From Nitrospirillum sp034427435 (GTDB lineage Bacteria > Pseudomonadota > Alphaproteobacteria > Azospirillales > Azospirillaceae): a stretch of 64,000 bases of DNA. A model generated the notes under the pieces. That model saw nothing but the letters and a program-made list of their open reading frames with translations. It searched no databases and was not told the origin of the DNA. The stretch covers positions 620,001 through 684,000 of the forward strand of contig NZ_JAXQNP010000004.1 in the NCBI RefSeq assembly GCF_034427435.1, given 5' to 3'. Positions 38,734-46,801 of the stretch are shown piece after piece (position 1 is the first letter of the stretch; each line of letters starts with the position of its first letter). Both the position numbers and the translations under genes were made by a program.

Positions 38734-39597
38734 GTGGATTGGGACGATCTACGCTATTTCCTGGCCATCGCCCGGCACGGCACCCTGTCGGGCGCCGCGC
38801 GCCAATTGGGCGTCAGCCAGCCCACGGTGGGGCGGCGGCTGGAGGCGTTGGAGACCCGGCTGGGCACCCGCCTGTTTCAGCGCACACCGGCCGGCTATGT
38901 CCCGACCGACGCGGGCACCGGCCTGGTGGCCGGGGCGGAGCGCATGGAGGCGGAGGCCCTGGCGGCGGAACGGGCCGCCACCGGCCTGGACGTGGGGCTG
39001 GAGGGCACGGTGCGCGTCACGTCCCCGGAATGGGTGGGACAATGGCTGCTGGGCCCACAGTTGGCACCGTTCCACGACGCCCATCCCGGCATCACGGTGG
39101 AGCTGGTGACCGACGCCCGGCTGTACAGCCTGACCCGGCGGGAGGCGGACGTGGCCTTCCGCTTCCACCGCTTCGACCAGAATGAGATCGCGCAACGCCG
39201 GGTGGCCACGGTGGGCTTCGGCCTGTACGCGGCACCCGCGTACCTGGCCCGGCACGGCATACCGGATTTCACCCAGGGGGCCACCGGCCACAGTCTGATC
39301 CTGATGAACGAGAGCTTCGGCGGCTTGGCCGACCTGCCCTGGTTGCTGGCGCTGGCGCGGGACGCCCGGCATGCCCTGCGGACCAACAGCCGCGACCTGC
39401 AGGCCGTGGCCTGCGCCGGGGGCGCGGGCCTGGCCGCCCTGCCCCATGTCATGGCCAAGGCGCGCGGATTGGTGGCCGTGGACACGCCGACGCCGGCGCC
39501 GCCGCGCGAAATATGGGCGGGCGTGCATCGCGACGCCCAGCGCACGCCCCGTATTCGCGCGTTTCTCGACCACATGGCACAGGCGTTAGGCCGCTAG
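38734..39597 (+). CDS. LysR-family transcriptional regulator
   Basis: A 287-residue LysR regulator starting at GTG 38734 with AGGAGAAG upstream. The helix-turn-helix is DLRYFLAIARHGTLSGAARQ, then LGVSQPTVGRRLEALE with TRLFQRTPAGYVPTDAG. The effector domain starts with GTVRVTSPEWVGQWLLGPQL and resembles the CrgA/DsdC-like class. It is divergent from the MDR reductase and probably controls it through the CTATTCA palindrome. Its effector is unknown. Confidence 0.92.
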   Translation: MDWDDLRYFLAIARHGTLSGAARQLGVSQPTVGRRLEALETRLGTRLFQRTPAGYVPTDAGTGLVAGAERMEAEALAAERAATGLDVGLEGTVRVTSPEWVGQWLLGPQLAPFHDAHPGITVELVTDARLYSLTRREADVAFRFHRFDQNEIAQRRVATVGFGLYAAPAYLARHGIPDFTQGATGHSLILMNESFGGLADLPWLLALARDARHALRTNSRDLQAVACAGGAGLAALPHVMAKARGLVAVDTPTPAPPREIWAGVHRDAQRTPRIRAFLDHMAQALGR

Positions 39598-39600
39598 GCC

Positions 39601-40137
39601 TCAACCGTCCTGGTCAGCCGGGCCCAGGTCGGCCGGGCCCAGGTTGGCCGCCAGGCCGGCGCGCAGTTCATCCACCTGGGCCTTCAGCGCCTTCAGCCCG
39701 TCCAGGTTAAGACCGGTGGCGCACAGGATGGCCTCCTGCACCGGGCCCAGGCCCTCCTGCAAGGCGCGGCCAGCCTGGGTCAGGGTAACGCGCACCAGGC
39801 GCTCGTTCTGCGGGTCGCGCTGACGACTGACCAGGCCCGCCGCCTCCAGCCGCTTCAGCAAGGGCGTCAGGGTGCCGGAATCCAGATCCAGCTGTTCGCC
39901 GATGGCCTTCACCGTCAACCCGTCCCCGGACCACAGCACCAGCATCACCAGGTATTGCGGATAGGTCAGGCCCAGCCGGTCCAGCAACGGCTTATAGGTG
40001 CGGTTGAACAGGTGGGCGGCGGAATAGATGCTGAAGCACAGCTGATTGCGCAGCAGGGCGGCCGTATCGGGAGAGCCGTTGCCGGTCCCGGCCAGTCCCA
40101 TGTCTTGATGCGTGGTGTTCTGTTGGTCCTGGGCCAT
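39601..40137 (-). CDS. ohrR: MarR-family organic-peroxide sensor OhrR
   Basis: A 178-residue MarR-type repressor. The reactive N-terminal Cys (Cys34 in LRNQLCFSIYSA), then LFNRTYKPLLDRLGLTYPQY, LDSGTLTPLLKRLEAAGLV and the wing NERLVRVTLT match OhrR, which releases DNA when its Cys is oxidised by organic hydroperoxides. Start at 40137 (MAQDQQNTT). The C-terminal tail repeats GPADLGPAD. It is divergent from ohr, and the gap carries two operator-like sites. The identification rests on the motifs plus this neighbour. Confidence 0.92.
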   Translation of the reverse strand: MAQDQQNTTHQDMGLAGTGNGSPDTAALLRNQLCFSIYSAAHLFNRTYKPLLDRLGLTYPQYLVMLVLWSGDGLTVKAIGEQLDLDSGTLTPLLKRLEAAGLVSRQRDPQNERLVRVTLTQAGRALQEGLGPVQEAILCATGLNLDGLKALKAQVDELRAGLAANLGPADLGPADQDG

Positions 40138-40212
40138 GACGACGCCCTCACCTCTGCAGTGGCCCCCAGGGCTATGGGCGCCTGATTGACGGCAGGCTAG
40201 CATTCTCGAACA

Positions 40213-40226
40213 AATTGCGCACAATC
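40213..40226. promoter_or_regulatory. OhrR-operator-like site 1
   Basis: AATTGCGCACAATC differs from the perfect site 2 at two of 14 positions. It overlaps the region just upstream of ohrR, so it fits autoregulation. Confidence 0.65.
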
Positions 40227-40257
40227 GATTTGCGCATGGTGATTATGCCAACTGACA

Positions 40258-40271
40258 AATTGTGCACAATT
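40258..40271. promoter_or_regulatory. OhrR-operator-like site 2 (perfect palindrome)
   Basis: AATTGTGCACAATT is a perfect 14-bp palindrome between ohrR and ohr, 104 bp upstream of ohr. Its AATTG/CAATT arms match those known for OhrR-type operators. Confidence 0.75.
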
Positions 40272-40374
40272 CGTTATCGCGCAATTCTCCCCTCACCGGC
40301 GCCGATGACCCAACCGAACCCCGGTGGGACCGGCCCCCAAAGTTGACCCAACCAGTTGAACCACGGAGATGATC

Positions 40375-40797
40375 ATGCCCATCCTCTACACCACTTCCGC
40401 TACTGCCACCGGCGGCCGTGAGGGCCAGGCCAAGTCCGTCGACGGCGTTCTGGACGTCAAGCTGACCACGCCTAAGGAGTTGGGCGGCGCCGGCGGCAAT
40501 GGCACCAACCCCGAGCAGCTGTTCGCCGCCGGTTACTCCGCCTGCTTCCTGGGCGCCTTGAAGTTCGTCGCCGCCAAGGCCAAGGTGAAGGTGCCGGAGA
40601 ACGCCACCGTCAGCGCCCAGGTGGGTATCGGCCCCCGTGAGGATGGCACCGGCTTCGGCCTGGACGTCGCCCTGACCATCACGCTGCCGGGCATCGACGC
40701 CGAAACCGCCAACAGCCTGGTGCAGCAGGCCCACATCGTGTGCCCCTATTCCCACGCCACCCGCGGCAACCTGGACGTTCGCCTGAACGTCGCCTGA
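40375..40797 (+). CDS. ohr: Organic hydroperoxide resistance protein Ohr
   Basis: The 140-residue Ohr peroxidase, which reduces organic hydroperoxides using two cysteines: Cys57 (GYSACFLGAL) and Cys123 (IVCPYSHATRGN). The start at 40375 (MPILYTT) has GGAG six bases upstream; an ATG at 40369 is too close to that site. Conserved surroundings such as LGGAGGNGTNPEQLFAAGYS support it. Under OhrR control through the sites at 40213 and 40258. A T-rich hairpin follows. Confidence 0.96.
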   Translation: MPILYTTSATATGGREGQAKSVDGVLDVKLTTPKELGGAGGNGTNPEQLFAAGYSACFLGALKFVAAKAKVKVPENATVSAQVGIGPREDGTGFGLDVALTITLPGIDAETANSLVQQAHIVCPYSHATRGNLDVRLNVA

Positions 40798-40830
40798 CGG
40801 CAGTCCCTTCTGCCACCCGCGAATGAAGAG

Positions 40831-40865
40831 AAGGCCGGCGCGCCCTTGGCGAAGCCGGCCTTTTT
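40831..40865 (+). terminator. Rho-independent terminator after ohr
   Basis: Arms AAGGCCGGC (40831-40839) and GCCGGCCTT (40854-40862) are followed by a run of T with one C (to about 40873). It is 33 bp after the ohr stop. Confidence 0.88.
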
Positions 40866-40891
40866 CTTTTTTAAGTCAGTATCTTGCGGGC

Positions 40892-41932
40892 TTATTCGTA
40901 AGCGATGTCACAGGACAGTCCGGGCTGACCCGCCGCCTCGATGGCGCGGTGGACCAGGGCCAAGGCCTCGAATGCCGGCTCCGGCCCGAAGGCCAGCGGC
41001 GCGCGACCAGCCAAGGCCTCCGCCACATTGCGATAGAAATCCTCATACCGGCCGGCCTCCAGCGCCACCGTCTCCCGCACCACGGCGCCGTCACGCTCGG
41101 TATGCAGGACGGCCGGCGTGGTCACGACGGCCCAACCGGCGTCGCCAGGCTTGAGCCCCGCCGCCATTTGCCCCTCCTGAACGTCGCCCTTGGGAATGAC
41201 CAGCGAGCCCTTGTCGCCGTGCGCCACCAGCACCGGCCCGGGTTCCCGCACATACGTGCTGGACCGCAGGATGACCCGGTGATCGGGATAGCGGAAACGG
41301 ACGTCGAAATAGTCGGTCGCGCCCTGCGGCCGGCGCAGGGACCGCATCTCCGCCATGACCGACAGGGGCCGTCCGAACTGGCGCAGCATACCGTCCACCA
41401 AATGGACGCCAAGGTCGAACCATGTGCCGGCACCGGGCCCCTCGTCCTCCTTCCACGCCTTGTGGGTGACATGGGCGCGATAGCGGTCATAGTGCCACTC
41501 GACCTCGACCAGGCGCCCCAGATCGCCGGCGGCCAGATGCCGGCCCAGGGTCAGGTACTCGGCGTCCAGCCGCTTGTTGTGGAAGACGGCCAGCAGCCGC
41601 CCCGCCGCCTTGGCCTGGGCCATGAGCTGCCGGCCCTCTTCCAACGTGATGGTCATGGGCTTTTCCAAAACGACATGCTTGCCCGCCGCCAGGGCCGCGC
41701 GCGCCATGGGGAAATGCAGGGCATTGGGGGTGTTGACCACCACCAGTTGGATCGCGGGGTCGTCCAGGATGGCCTGGAAATCAGTCACCACCCGCGTGCC
41801 CTCCGGTTCCGTCCCATCGGTTCCCGAGCGGCGCAGGATGGCGCGCAGCGCCAGGGCCGGTTCAGCCTGGATCAGGGGGGCATGAAACACCCGGCCGGAC
41901 AGGCCGAAGGCGCACAGCGCGGTCGCGATCAT
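40892..41932 (-). CDS. Gfo/Idh/MocA-family oxidoreductase
   Basis: A 346-residue NAD(P)-dependent oxidoreductase. The N-terminal Rossmann part begins ATALCAFGLSGRVFHAPLIQ; the conserved HVVLEKPMT (EKP catalytic Lys) and a WFDLGVHLVDGMLRQFG dimer strand follow. YdgJ/iolW-like relatives use inositol or sugar substrates; the exact one is unknown. The start at 41932 is preceded by GAAGGGAAAAG on the minus strand. A longer reading from 42052 is unsupported. It converges on ohr. Confidence 0.9.
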   Translation of the reverse strand: MIATALCAFGLSGRVFHAPLIQAEPALALRAILRRSGTDGTEPEGTRVVTDFQAILDDPAIQLVVVNTPNALHFPMARAALAAGKHVVLEKPMTITLEEGRQLMAQAKAAGRLLAVFHNKRLDAEYLTLGRHLAAGDLGRLVEVEWHYDRYRAHVTHKAWKEDEGPGAGTWFDLGVHLVDGMLRQFGRPLSVMAEMRSLRRPQGATDYFDVRFRYPDHRVILRSSTYVREPGPVLVAHGDKGSLVIPKGDVQEGQMAAGLKPGDAGWAVVTTPAVLHTERDGAVVRETVALEAGRYEDFYRNVAEALAGRAPLAFGPEPAFEALALVHRAIEAAGQPGLSCDIAYE

Positions 41933-42304
41933 GGGTCTTTTCCCTTCTTTCCATCTGGGCATGCCTGGCCCTTCACTCACTCTGGCCCTGGCGAACACTC
42001 GTTCAGCGAAGCCACGTATTAATCTGCGATTTACAGTCTTGAATGACGACAAACAAACAAAAATTGCTCATTAATAGATTTATGTCACAACCTAACCCAT
42101 AATTTCCGATCAAATTTCCCAAATCCGGTGGCGAGGGAGAGGGATTGCCCTATATGAATTTAGCTGTCGTTCCCCGCTGAACATCGACACGGGGCCACCG
42201 GATGTCACCAAAGCCGACGGACCAGAATTTATACTGAAACCATACCTCTCAATGACTTTTCGAAAACGACAATTCTGAAGCCGCGACATACCAAGGAACG
42301 CGTG
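41933..42304. other. Gene-free, AT-richer gap with long-range inverted repeat
   Basis: This 372-bp stretch has no convincing gene. It is AT-richer than its flanks and contains a perfect 10-bp inverted repeat, ATCCGGTGGC (42123-42132) with GCCACCGGAT (42194-42203), separated by 61 bases. This could fold as a structured leader or small RNA, or be chance. Promoters for both flanking genes must lie here. Confidence 0.4.
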
Positions 42305-42661
42305 ATGAGCTTTGCCGGCACCCCCGCCTCCTCCCCAACACAGGAAGACAAAGCCCGCTTATGGTCCATCCTTGTCCATTTTCTTTACTTGATGGGCGCG
42401 TTTCCGCTGGGCTTGATCATGGCCTACATCAAGCGGCCTGACTTCGCCGGCACCATTTACGAAGGCCACATGACCTTCGCCATCCGCACTTTCTGGATTT
42501 GCGTCATGTTCGGCATCGGCGCCCTGGCCTTGCGGGGCGTGGGCATGGAATTCATTATCCTGTTCATCGGCAGCATCTGGGCCATCGTGCGTGTCGTGGT
42601 GGGACTGGTCCGGGCCATTGACGCCAAGCCGATCCAGAAGCCCCGGGGCTGGACCATCTGA
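42305..42661 (+). CDS. Small membrane protein, DUF4870-like
   Basis: A 118-residue protein with about three membrane helices (LVHFLYLMGAFPLGLIMAYI, IRTFWICVMFGIGALAL, EFIILFIGSIWAIVRVVVGL). The PLGLIMAYIKRPDFAGT turn and the C-terminal RAIDAKPIQKPR resemble DUF4870 proteins. The start at 42305 has AAGGAA upstream; GTG 42302 is adjacent. Function unknown. Confidence 0.75.
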   Translation: MSFAGTPASSPTQEDKARLWSILVHFLYLMGAFPLGLIMAYIKRPDFAGTIYEGHMTFAIRTFWICVMFGIGALALRGVGMEFIILFIGSIWAIVRVVVGLVRAIDAKPIQKPRGWTI

Positions 42662-42856
42662 ACAGCTCGGCTGGCCCTTGCCCCCTCTCCATCCGGACAT
42701 GGCCGTTATCGCCGGTGCTGGCGGCGCATCTATTTCGAACGGTGATGCCTCAGGAACGCGATGGTATAGTCCCCCCACCATTTTTCCGGTCAAACCGCCA
42801 GGATCGCTGCGTCGGATGCCGAACACACCGTCGCGCGGGGCATTGGGGGCATGTCT

Positions 42857-44920
42857 ATGCGGGTGGTCTTCCCCGGTTTGTGCTTCAGCACCGATGATCC
42901 TGGCGTCGCCATCGGCCATGATCCCTGGCTGATCCTTCTGTCCTACCTGACCGCCGTCTTCGCCTCCTTCGTGGCCCTGAACATGACGGAACGCATGATG
43001 GGCGCCGCCGGCCGCTCGCGCCTGGCCTGGCATCTGGGGGCGGCTTGCGCCTTGGGCGGCGGGATCTGGTCCATGCATTTCATCGGGATGCTGGCCCTGC
43101 GGGTGGCGGTGCCCGTGGCCTGGGAACTGCGGCTGACGCTGGCGTCGCTGGTGACCGCCATCCTTTTCGTCGCCCTGGGCATGGAGGCGGTGCGTCACGG
43201 CCGCACCAGCGTCAGCCGGTTCATCCTGGCCGGCGCGGGCGTGGGGCTGGGGATCGCGGCCATGCACTACACGGGCATGGCCGCGATGGAGGTGCCGGGC
43301 CAGGTGGCGTACCGCCCCGGTCTTTTCGCCCTCTCCATCCTGATCGCCATGGGGGCCGCCACCGTGGCCCTGTTGCTGTCGGTCAGCTTGAGGCAGGGCT
43401 GGCACCGCGCGCTGGCCGCCATCGTCATGGGCCTCGCCATCTGCGGCACCCACTACACCGGCATGGCGGCCACGGTGTTGACCCTGGACCCGCTGGCACC
43501 CGCGCCCACCGATGTGGCTCGCGGGCCGTTGGCCATCATCGTGGCCGGCGCCACCTACGGCCTGCTCATGCTGGCATTGGTAACAGCCCTGGCCGACCGA
43601 CGCCTGAACGCCGCGACCGAACGCGAAGCGGAGCGGTTGAAACTCGTGAACCGCGCCCTTGAGGCGGAGGTGACGGAGCGTCGCCGGGCTGAAGAGGAAC
43701 TGTTGCGGGCGCGCGAGGGGCTGGAGGAGGCGGTGGCGGAACGCACCCGCGACCTGGCGGCGGCCCGCGTGCGGGCGGAAGCCGCCAACCAAGCCAAATC
43801 CGAATTCCTGGCCAGCATGAGCCATGAATTGCGCACCCCTTTGAACGCCGTCTTGGGCTTCGCCCAGCTGATGGATTACAACAAGGTGCAGGAGCCAATG
43901 ACGCCCAAGCAGCAACGGGGCGTCCAGCAGATCCTCAAGAACGGCAACCACCTCCTGCGCCTGATCGACGACGTGCTGGATCTGGCGCGCATCGACGCGG
44001 GCCAGTTGACCCTGTCGCTGGAACCGGTCAACCCCAGGCAGGTGGTGGATGATGTGCTGACGGCCTTGCAGCCGGTGGCGGAAAAGGCACGGGTGGCCGT
44101 CATCACCGCCTTGCCCGACGCGTCGCCGCCCGTCCTGGCTGATCGTACCCGCCTGGTCCAGGTGATCAGCAACCTGATATCCAACGCCATCAAGTACAAC
44201 CGCCCCGGCGGCACCGTGCGCATCACCCTGGACGCGGCGGCGGCACCCGACCGTGTGGCGTTGAGCGTGGGGGATACCGGCAACGGCATCGCGACCGACA
44301 GGCTGGGCGACCTGTTCCAGCCCTTCAACCGTTTGGGCCAGGAGTACGGCGACATTCCCGGCACTGGCATCGGCTTGACCATCACGCGTCGGCTGCTGGA
44401 CGCCATGAACGGCACCATCGAGGTGGCCAGCGTGCCGGGCGAAGGCAGCACCTTCACCCTCACCCTGCCGGCCGCCTTGGACATGACGGCCGAACCGGCC
44501 CTCCCCGGCGCCGACGGCATTCCCCTGCCCCACGCCGGGAAACGCACCATCGTCTATGTCGAGGACAACCCATCCAACATCGAACTGATGCGCGACCTGA
44601 TGGAGACCGTGCCCGGGACCAAGCTGCTGGTCGCGGCGGATCCGGTGACGGGCCTGGACCTGGCTCTCGCCCATAGGCCCGATGTCATCGTGCTGGACAT
44701 CAACCTGCCGGGCATGAGCGGCTTTGACGTGCTGGCCCGCCTTCGCGATCACGAGGAGACGCGGGCCATCCCCGTCCTGGCGCTGAGCGCCAACGCCCTG
44801 CCGCGCGAAATAGAGAAAGGTCTGCGGGCGGGGTTCCGGCGCTATCTGACCAAGCCTCTGAACGTGCAGGAGTTCATGGAGGCCCTGGCCGACGCGATGG
44901 TCCCCGCCGACGTCGCTTGA
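42857..44920 (+). CDS. MHYT-sensor hybrid histidine kinase
   Basis: A 687-residue membrane kinase with receiver. N-terminal MHYT domain with three motif copies: MHFIGM (73-78), MHYTGMAAM and THYTGMAA, set in about seven helices; MHYT domains are proposed to bind copper and sense O2, CO or NO. A coiled coil (about 250-310) leads to HisKA with SMSHELRTPLNAVLGF, His323, then HATPase motifs (NLISNAIKYN, GDTGNGIA, GTGIGLTI) and a C-terminal receiver with Asp614 in VLDINLPGMSG. ATG 42857 has GGGGG seven bases upstream; 42851 is an alternative. The convergent neighbour is a degenerate GGDEF/EAL-type protein, which may point to c-di-GMP signalling. Confidence 0.9.
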   Translation: MRVVFPGLCFSTDDPGVAIGHDPWLILLSYLTAVFASFVALNMTERMMGAAGRSRLAWHLGAACALGGGIWSMHFIGMLALRVAVPVAWELRLTLASLVTAILFVALGMEAVRHGRTSVSRFILAGAGVGLGIAAMHYTGMAAMEVPGQVAYRPGLFALSILIAMGAATVALLLSVSLRQGWHRALAAIVMGLAICGTHYTGMAATVLTLDPLAPAPTDVARGPLAIIVAGATYGLLMLALVTALADRRLNAATEREAERLKLVNRALEAEVTERRRAEEELLRAREGLEEAVAERTRDLAAARVRAEAANQAKSEFLASMSHELRTPLNAVLGFAQLMDYNKVQEPMTPKQQRGVQQILKNGNHLLRLIDDVLDLARIDAGQLTLSLEPVNPRQVVDDVLTALQPVAEKARVAVITALPDASPPVLADRTRLVQVISNLISNAIKYNRPGGTVRITLDAAAAPDRVALSVGDTGNGIATDRLGDLFQPFNRLGQEYGDIPGTGIGLTITRRLLDAMNGTIEVASVPGEGSTFTLTLPAALDMTAEPALPGADGIPLPHAGKRTIVYVEDNPSNIELMRDLMETVPGTKLLVAADPVTGLDLALAHRPDVIVLDINLPGMSGFDVLARLRDHEETRAIPVLALSANALPREIEKGLRAGFRRYLTKPLNVQEFMEALADAMVPADVA

Positions 44921-44953
44921 CGTGGGCGGCCGGGACAAGGCGCTGCGGATCGC

Positions 44954-46561
44954 TCACGGATCCTGCGACGGCCCATGGTCCAGCACGTCGGCGCGCGACA
45001 GTCGGCTGGCGTGGCCGGGAACGTCCACCCACGGACCGATCAGGTCGCCCATCATGAAGGCGCAGCCCGCTTCCTCTGCCATCCGTTCCATTTCCGGCGT
45101 GTCGATGCCGTCGACCATCAGGTGCAGGCCCCGGCGCCGGGCTTCGGCCGCCGCCAAGTGCAGGTCGGGGATCAGACGCCCACGGGGCACCGCCGCCCCT
45201 AGGGATACGGCGACGCCCTTGACGCCGCCGGAGGCAAAGGTGGCATAGGCCTGGGGCGCCAAGTCGGCGCTGACGGTCACGCCGCGCCCCAAAGGCCGCA
45301 AGGCGCTGACCAGTTCCGTCAGCCGGCCCAGCGGAACACCATCGGGCACACCCATCAATTGATAGGTGATGAAGGGCAGCAAATGGGCGGGGATGTGGCC
45401 GGCGAGATCGAGATAAGCGCGGCGCCGGATCGTTCCCGCCAGCGTTTCGAAATGCACCGGCAAGGCCAGGTAATAGCGGAACCGGTTATCATACAGCTCC
45501 AGATACGCGTCGACGGCCTGGCGCAGCGTTTCACGATCCAGGTCCAGGATCTCTTGCAGGCCATTGGCGGTGCCGGCGGATACGACACCGCCGGCGGCAT
45601 CCGTCAGGGTCTCATAGCCATACACGTATTGCCGCCCCCCGATCCGCTGGCGGCGGGGGCTGGCGACATAGAGGCTTAGCGCCTGGCCGCGCACATCCCA
45701 GACCGGGCGGTAAGCGAACTCCAGCGGCCCCAGCACGGGGCGCAGATGCAGCCACGGGTCGTCGTCGCCCGGGGGCGGCGGGGCGGCCCCCCGACCAAGC
45801 TCCACCAGAGCCGCCGCCGCCTGTGACAGGGGCGTCTGCGCGGAAGAATGCGCGGACGACACGGGTGGGGCCGAAGGCGGGCCCGACACATCGTGAGCCG
45901 AAGCATCCTGGCCTGCGGACGGCATCACAGGCGAGGAGACCGGGGTCGCCCCGTCAGGATGCGCGGCGGGGCTTCCCGCCATCGGACCGTCCATGGAGGC
46001 CTCCGGCGGCGAAGGCCCCGCGCGGGCCGCCAAGTCGGCCAACAGATCGGCCAGCCGCTCGGGTTTGAGGATCAAATTGCCCGAGGCTTCCCGCGCGGCC
46101 GTGCGCACCACGATGCTGGACAAATCGGGCTCCCCCAGCAGCATGCGCTGCAGCTCCTGCACCACCTTGGCGCAGACCAGGCTGGCCTGGAGGGCGTTCA
46201 GGCGGGCGAAGACGATGACGTAGGTCTCGCTGCCATACCCGTAATAAACATCTCCCGCCCCCAGGGTCTGGCGCAGCAGCCGCTCGACCATGGCATGAAC
46301 GCGGGGCTGGACGGCCCCCCACCGGGGCCCCAGCCTCTCCTTCAGGCTGTCAAGCCCGACGAACTGGACGCATCCCGCCGCGGCGGATGAGCGCGGCCCC
46401 AGAACCGCCTTCAGGCGCTGGCGGAACATGGTCTCATCCGGATTGCGTCGGGCGCCACGCCGGTTACCGGAACCATCGAGAGCCTTGGGTTCACGCCCAG
46501 CAGCGGCGGGCTCCGGCTCTTCGGAAAACCAGTCGATGATGCGGCGCAACAATCCGGACAT
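44954..46561 (-). CDS. Degenerate GGDEF/EAL-type protein
   Basis: A 535-residue cytosolic protein. Residues about 45-165 have a GGDEF-like fold impression (VYYGYGSETYVIVFARLNAL in the place of GGDEF) without the motif. A proline/serine/alanine linker (about 180-260) follows. The C-terminal part resembles EAL domains: FAYRPVWDVRGQALSLYV, then MVDGIDTPEMERMAEEAGCA and FMMGDLIGPWV, matching the late EAL core. The E-A-L and other metal ligands are absent, so it is probably an inactive c-di-GMP-related effector. The start at 46561 (MSGLLRR) is used because the upstream TTG lacks support. Confidence 0.68.
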   Translation of the reverse strand: MSGLLRRIIDWFSEEPEPAAAGREPKALDGSGNRRGARRNPDETMFRQRLKAVLGPRSSAAAGCVQFVGLDSLKERLGPRWGAVQPRVHAMVERLLRQTLGAGDVYYGYGSETYVIVFARLNALQASLVCAKVVQELQRMLLGEPDLSSIVVRTAAREASGNLILKPERLADLLADLAARAGPSPPEASMDGPMAGSPAAHPDGATPVSSPVMPSAGQDASAHDVSGPPSAPPVSSAHSSAQTPLSQAAAALVELGRGAAPPPPGDDDPWLHLRPVLGPLEFAYRPVWDVRGQALSLYVASPRRQRIGGRQYVYGYETLTDAAGGVVSAGTANGLQEILDLDRETLRQAVDAYLELYDNRFRYYLALPVHFETLAGTIRRRAYLDLAGHIPAHLLPFITYQLMGVPDGVPLGRLTELVSALRPLGRGVTVSADLAPQAYATFASGGVKGVAVSLGAAVPRGRLIPDLHLAAAEARRRGLHLMVDGIDTPEMERMAEEAGCAFMMGDLIGPWVDVPGHASRLSRADVLDHGPSQDP

Positions 46562-46730
46562 GGGTCGCCTCAACGCTCTTTCGATCCGATTACCATCCTA
46601 GAGGGCGCATGGTTAAAAAAAACCTAAAGATGAATCGAAATCGGAGCGTCGCTCTGTAAACGGCATGTGAATTACCAATCGTCGCGGATGATCCCCGTGC
46701 CGGCCGATGAGATGGCGTCGTGGAAATGAA

Positions 46731-46764
46731 GAAGGCCGGCCCCAGCGGGACCGGCCTTCCTTTT
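46731..46764. terminator. Hairpin between EAL-type and fumarase genes
   Basis: GAAGGCCGG (46731-46739) and CCGGCCTTC (46751-46759) pair, followed by CTTTTT on the plus strand and TTCATTT on the minus strand. On the minus strand it lies about 40 bp after the fumarase stop, so it serves that gene. The rest of the 240-bp gap shows nothing further. Confidence 0.75.
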
Positions 46765-46801
46765 TCATAACCTCATCCTGATACCGAATACGGTATCGAA
46801 A

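Noticed and set aside
46681..46801. A small RNA upstream of the fumarase terminator
   Set aside because: The hairpin is explained as the fumarase terminator and there is no separate promoter I can defend.
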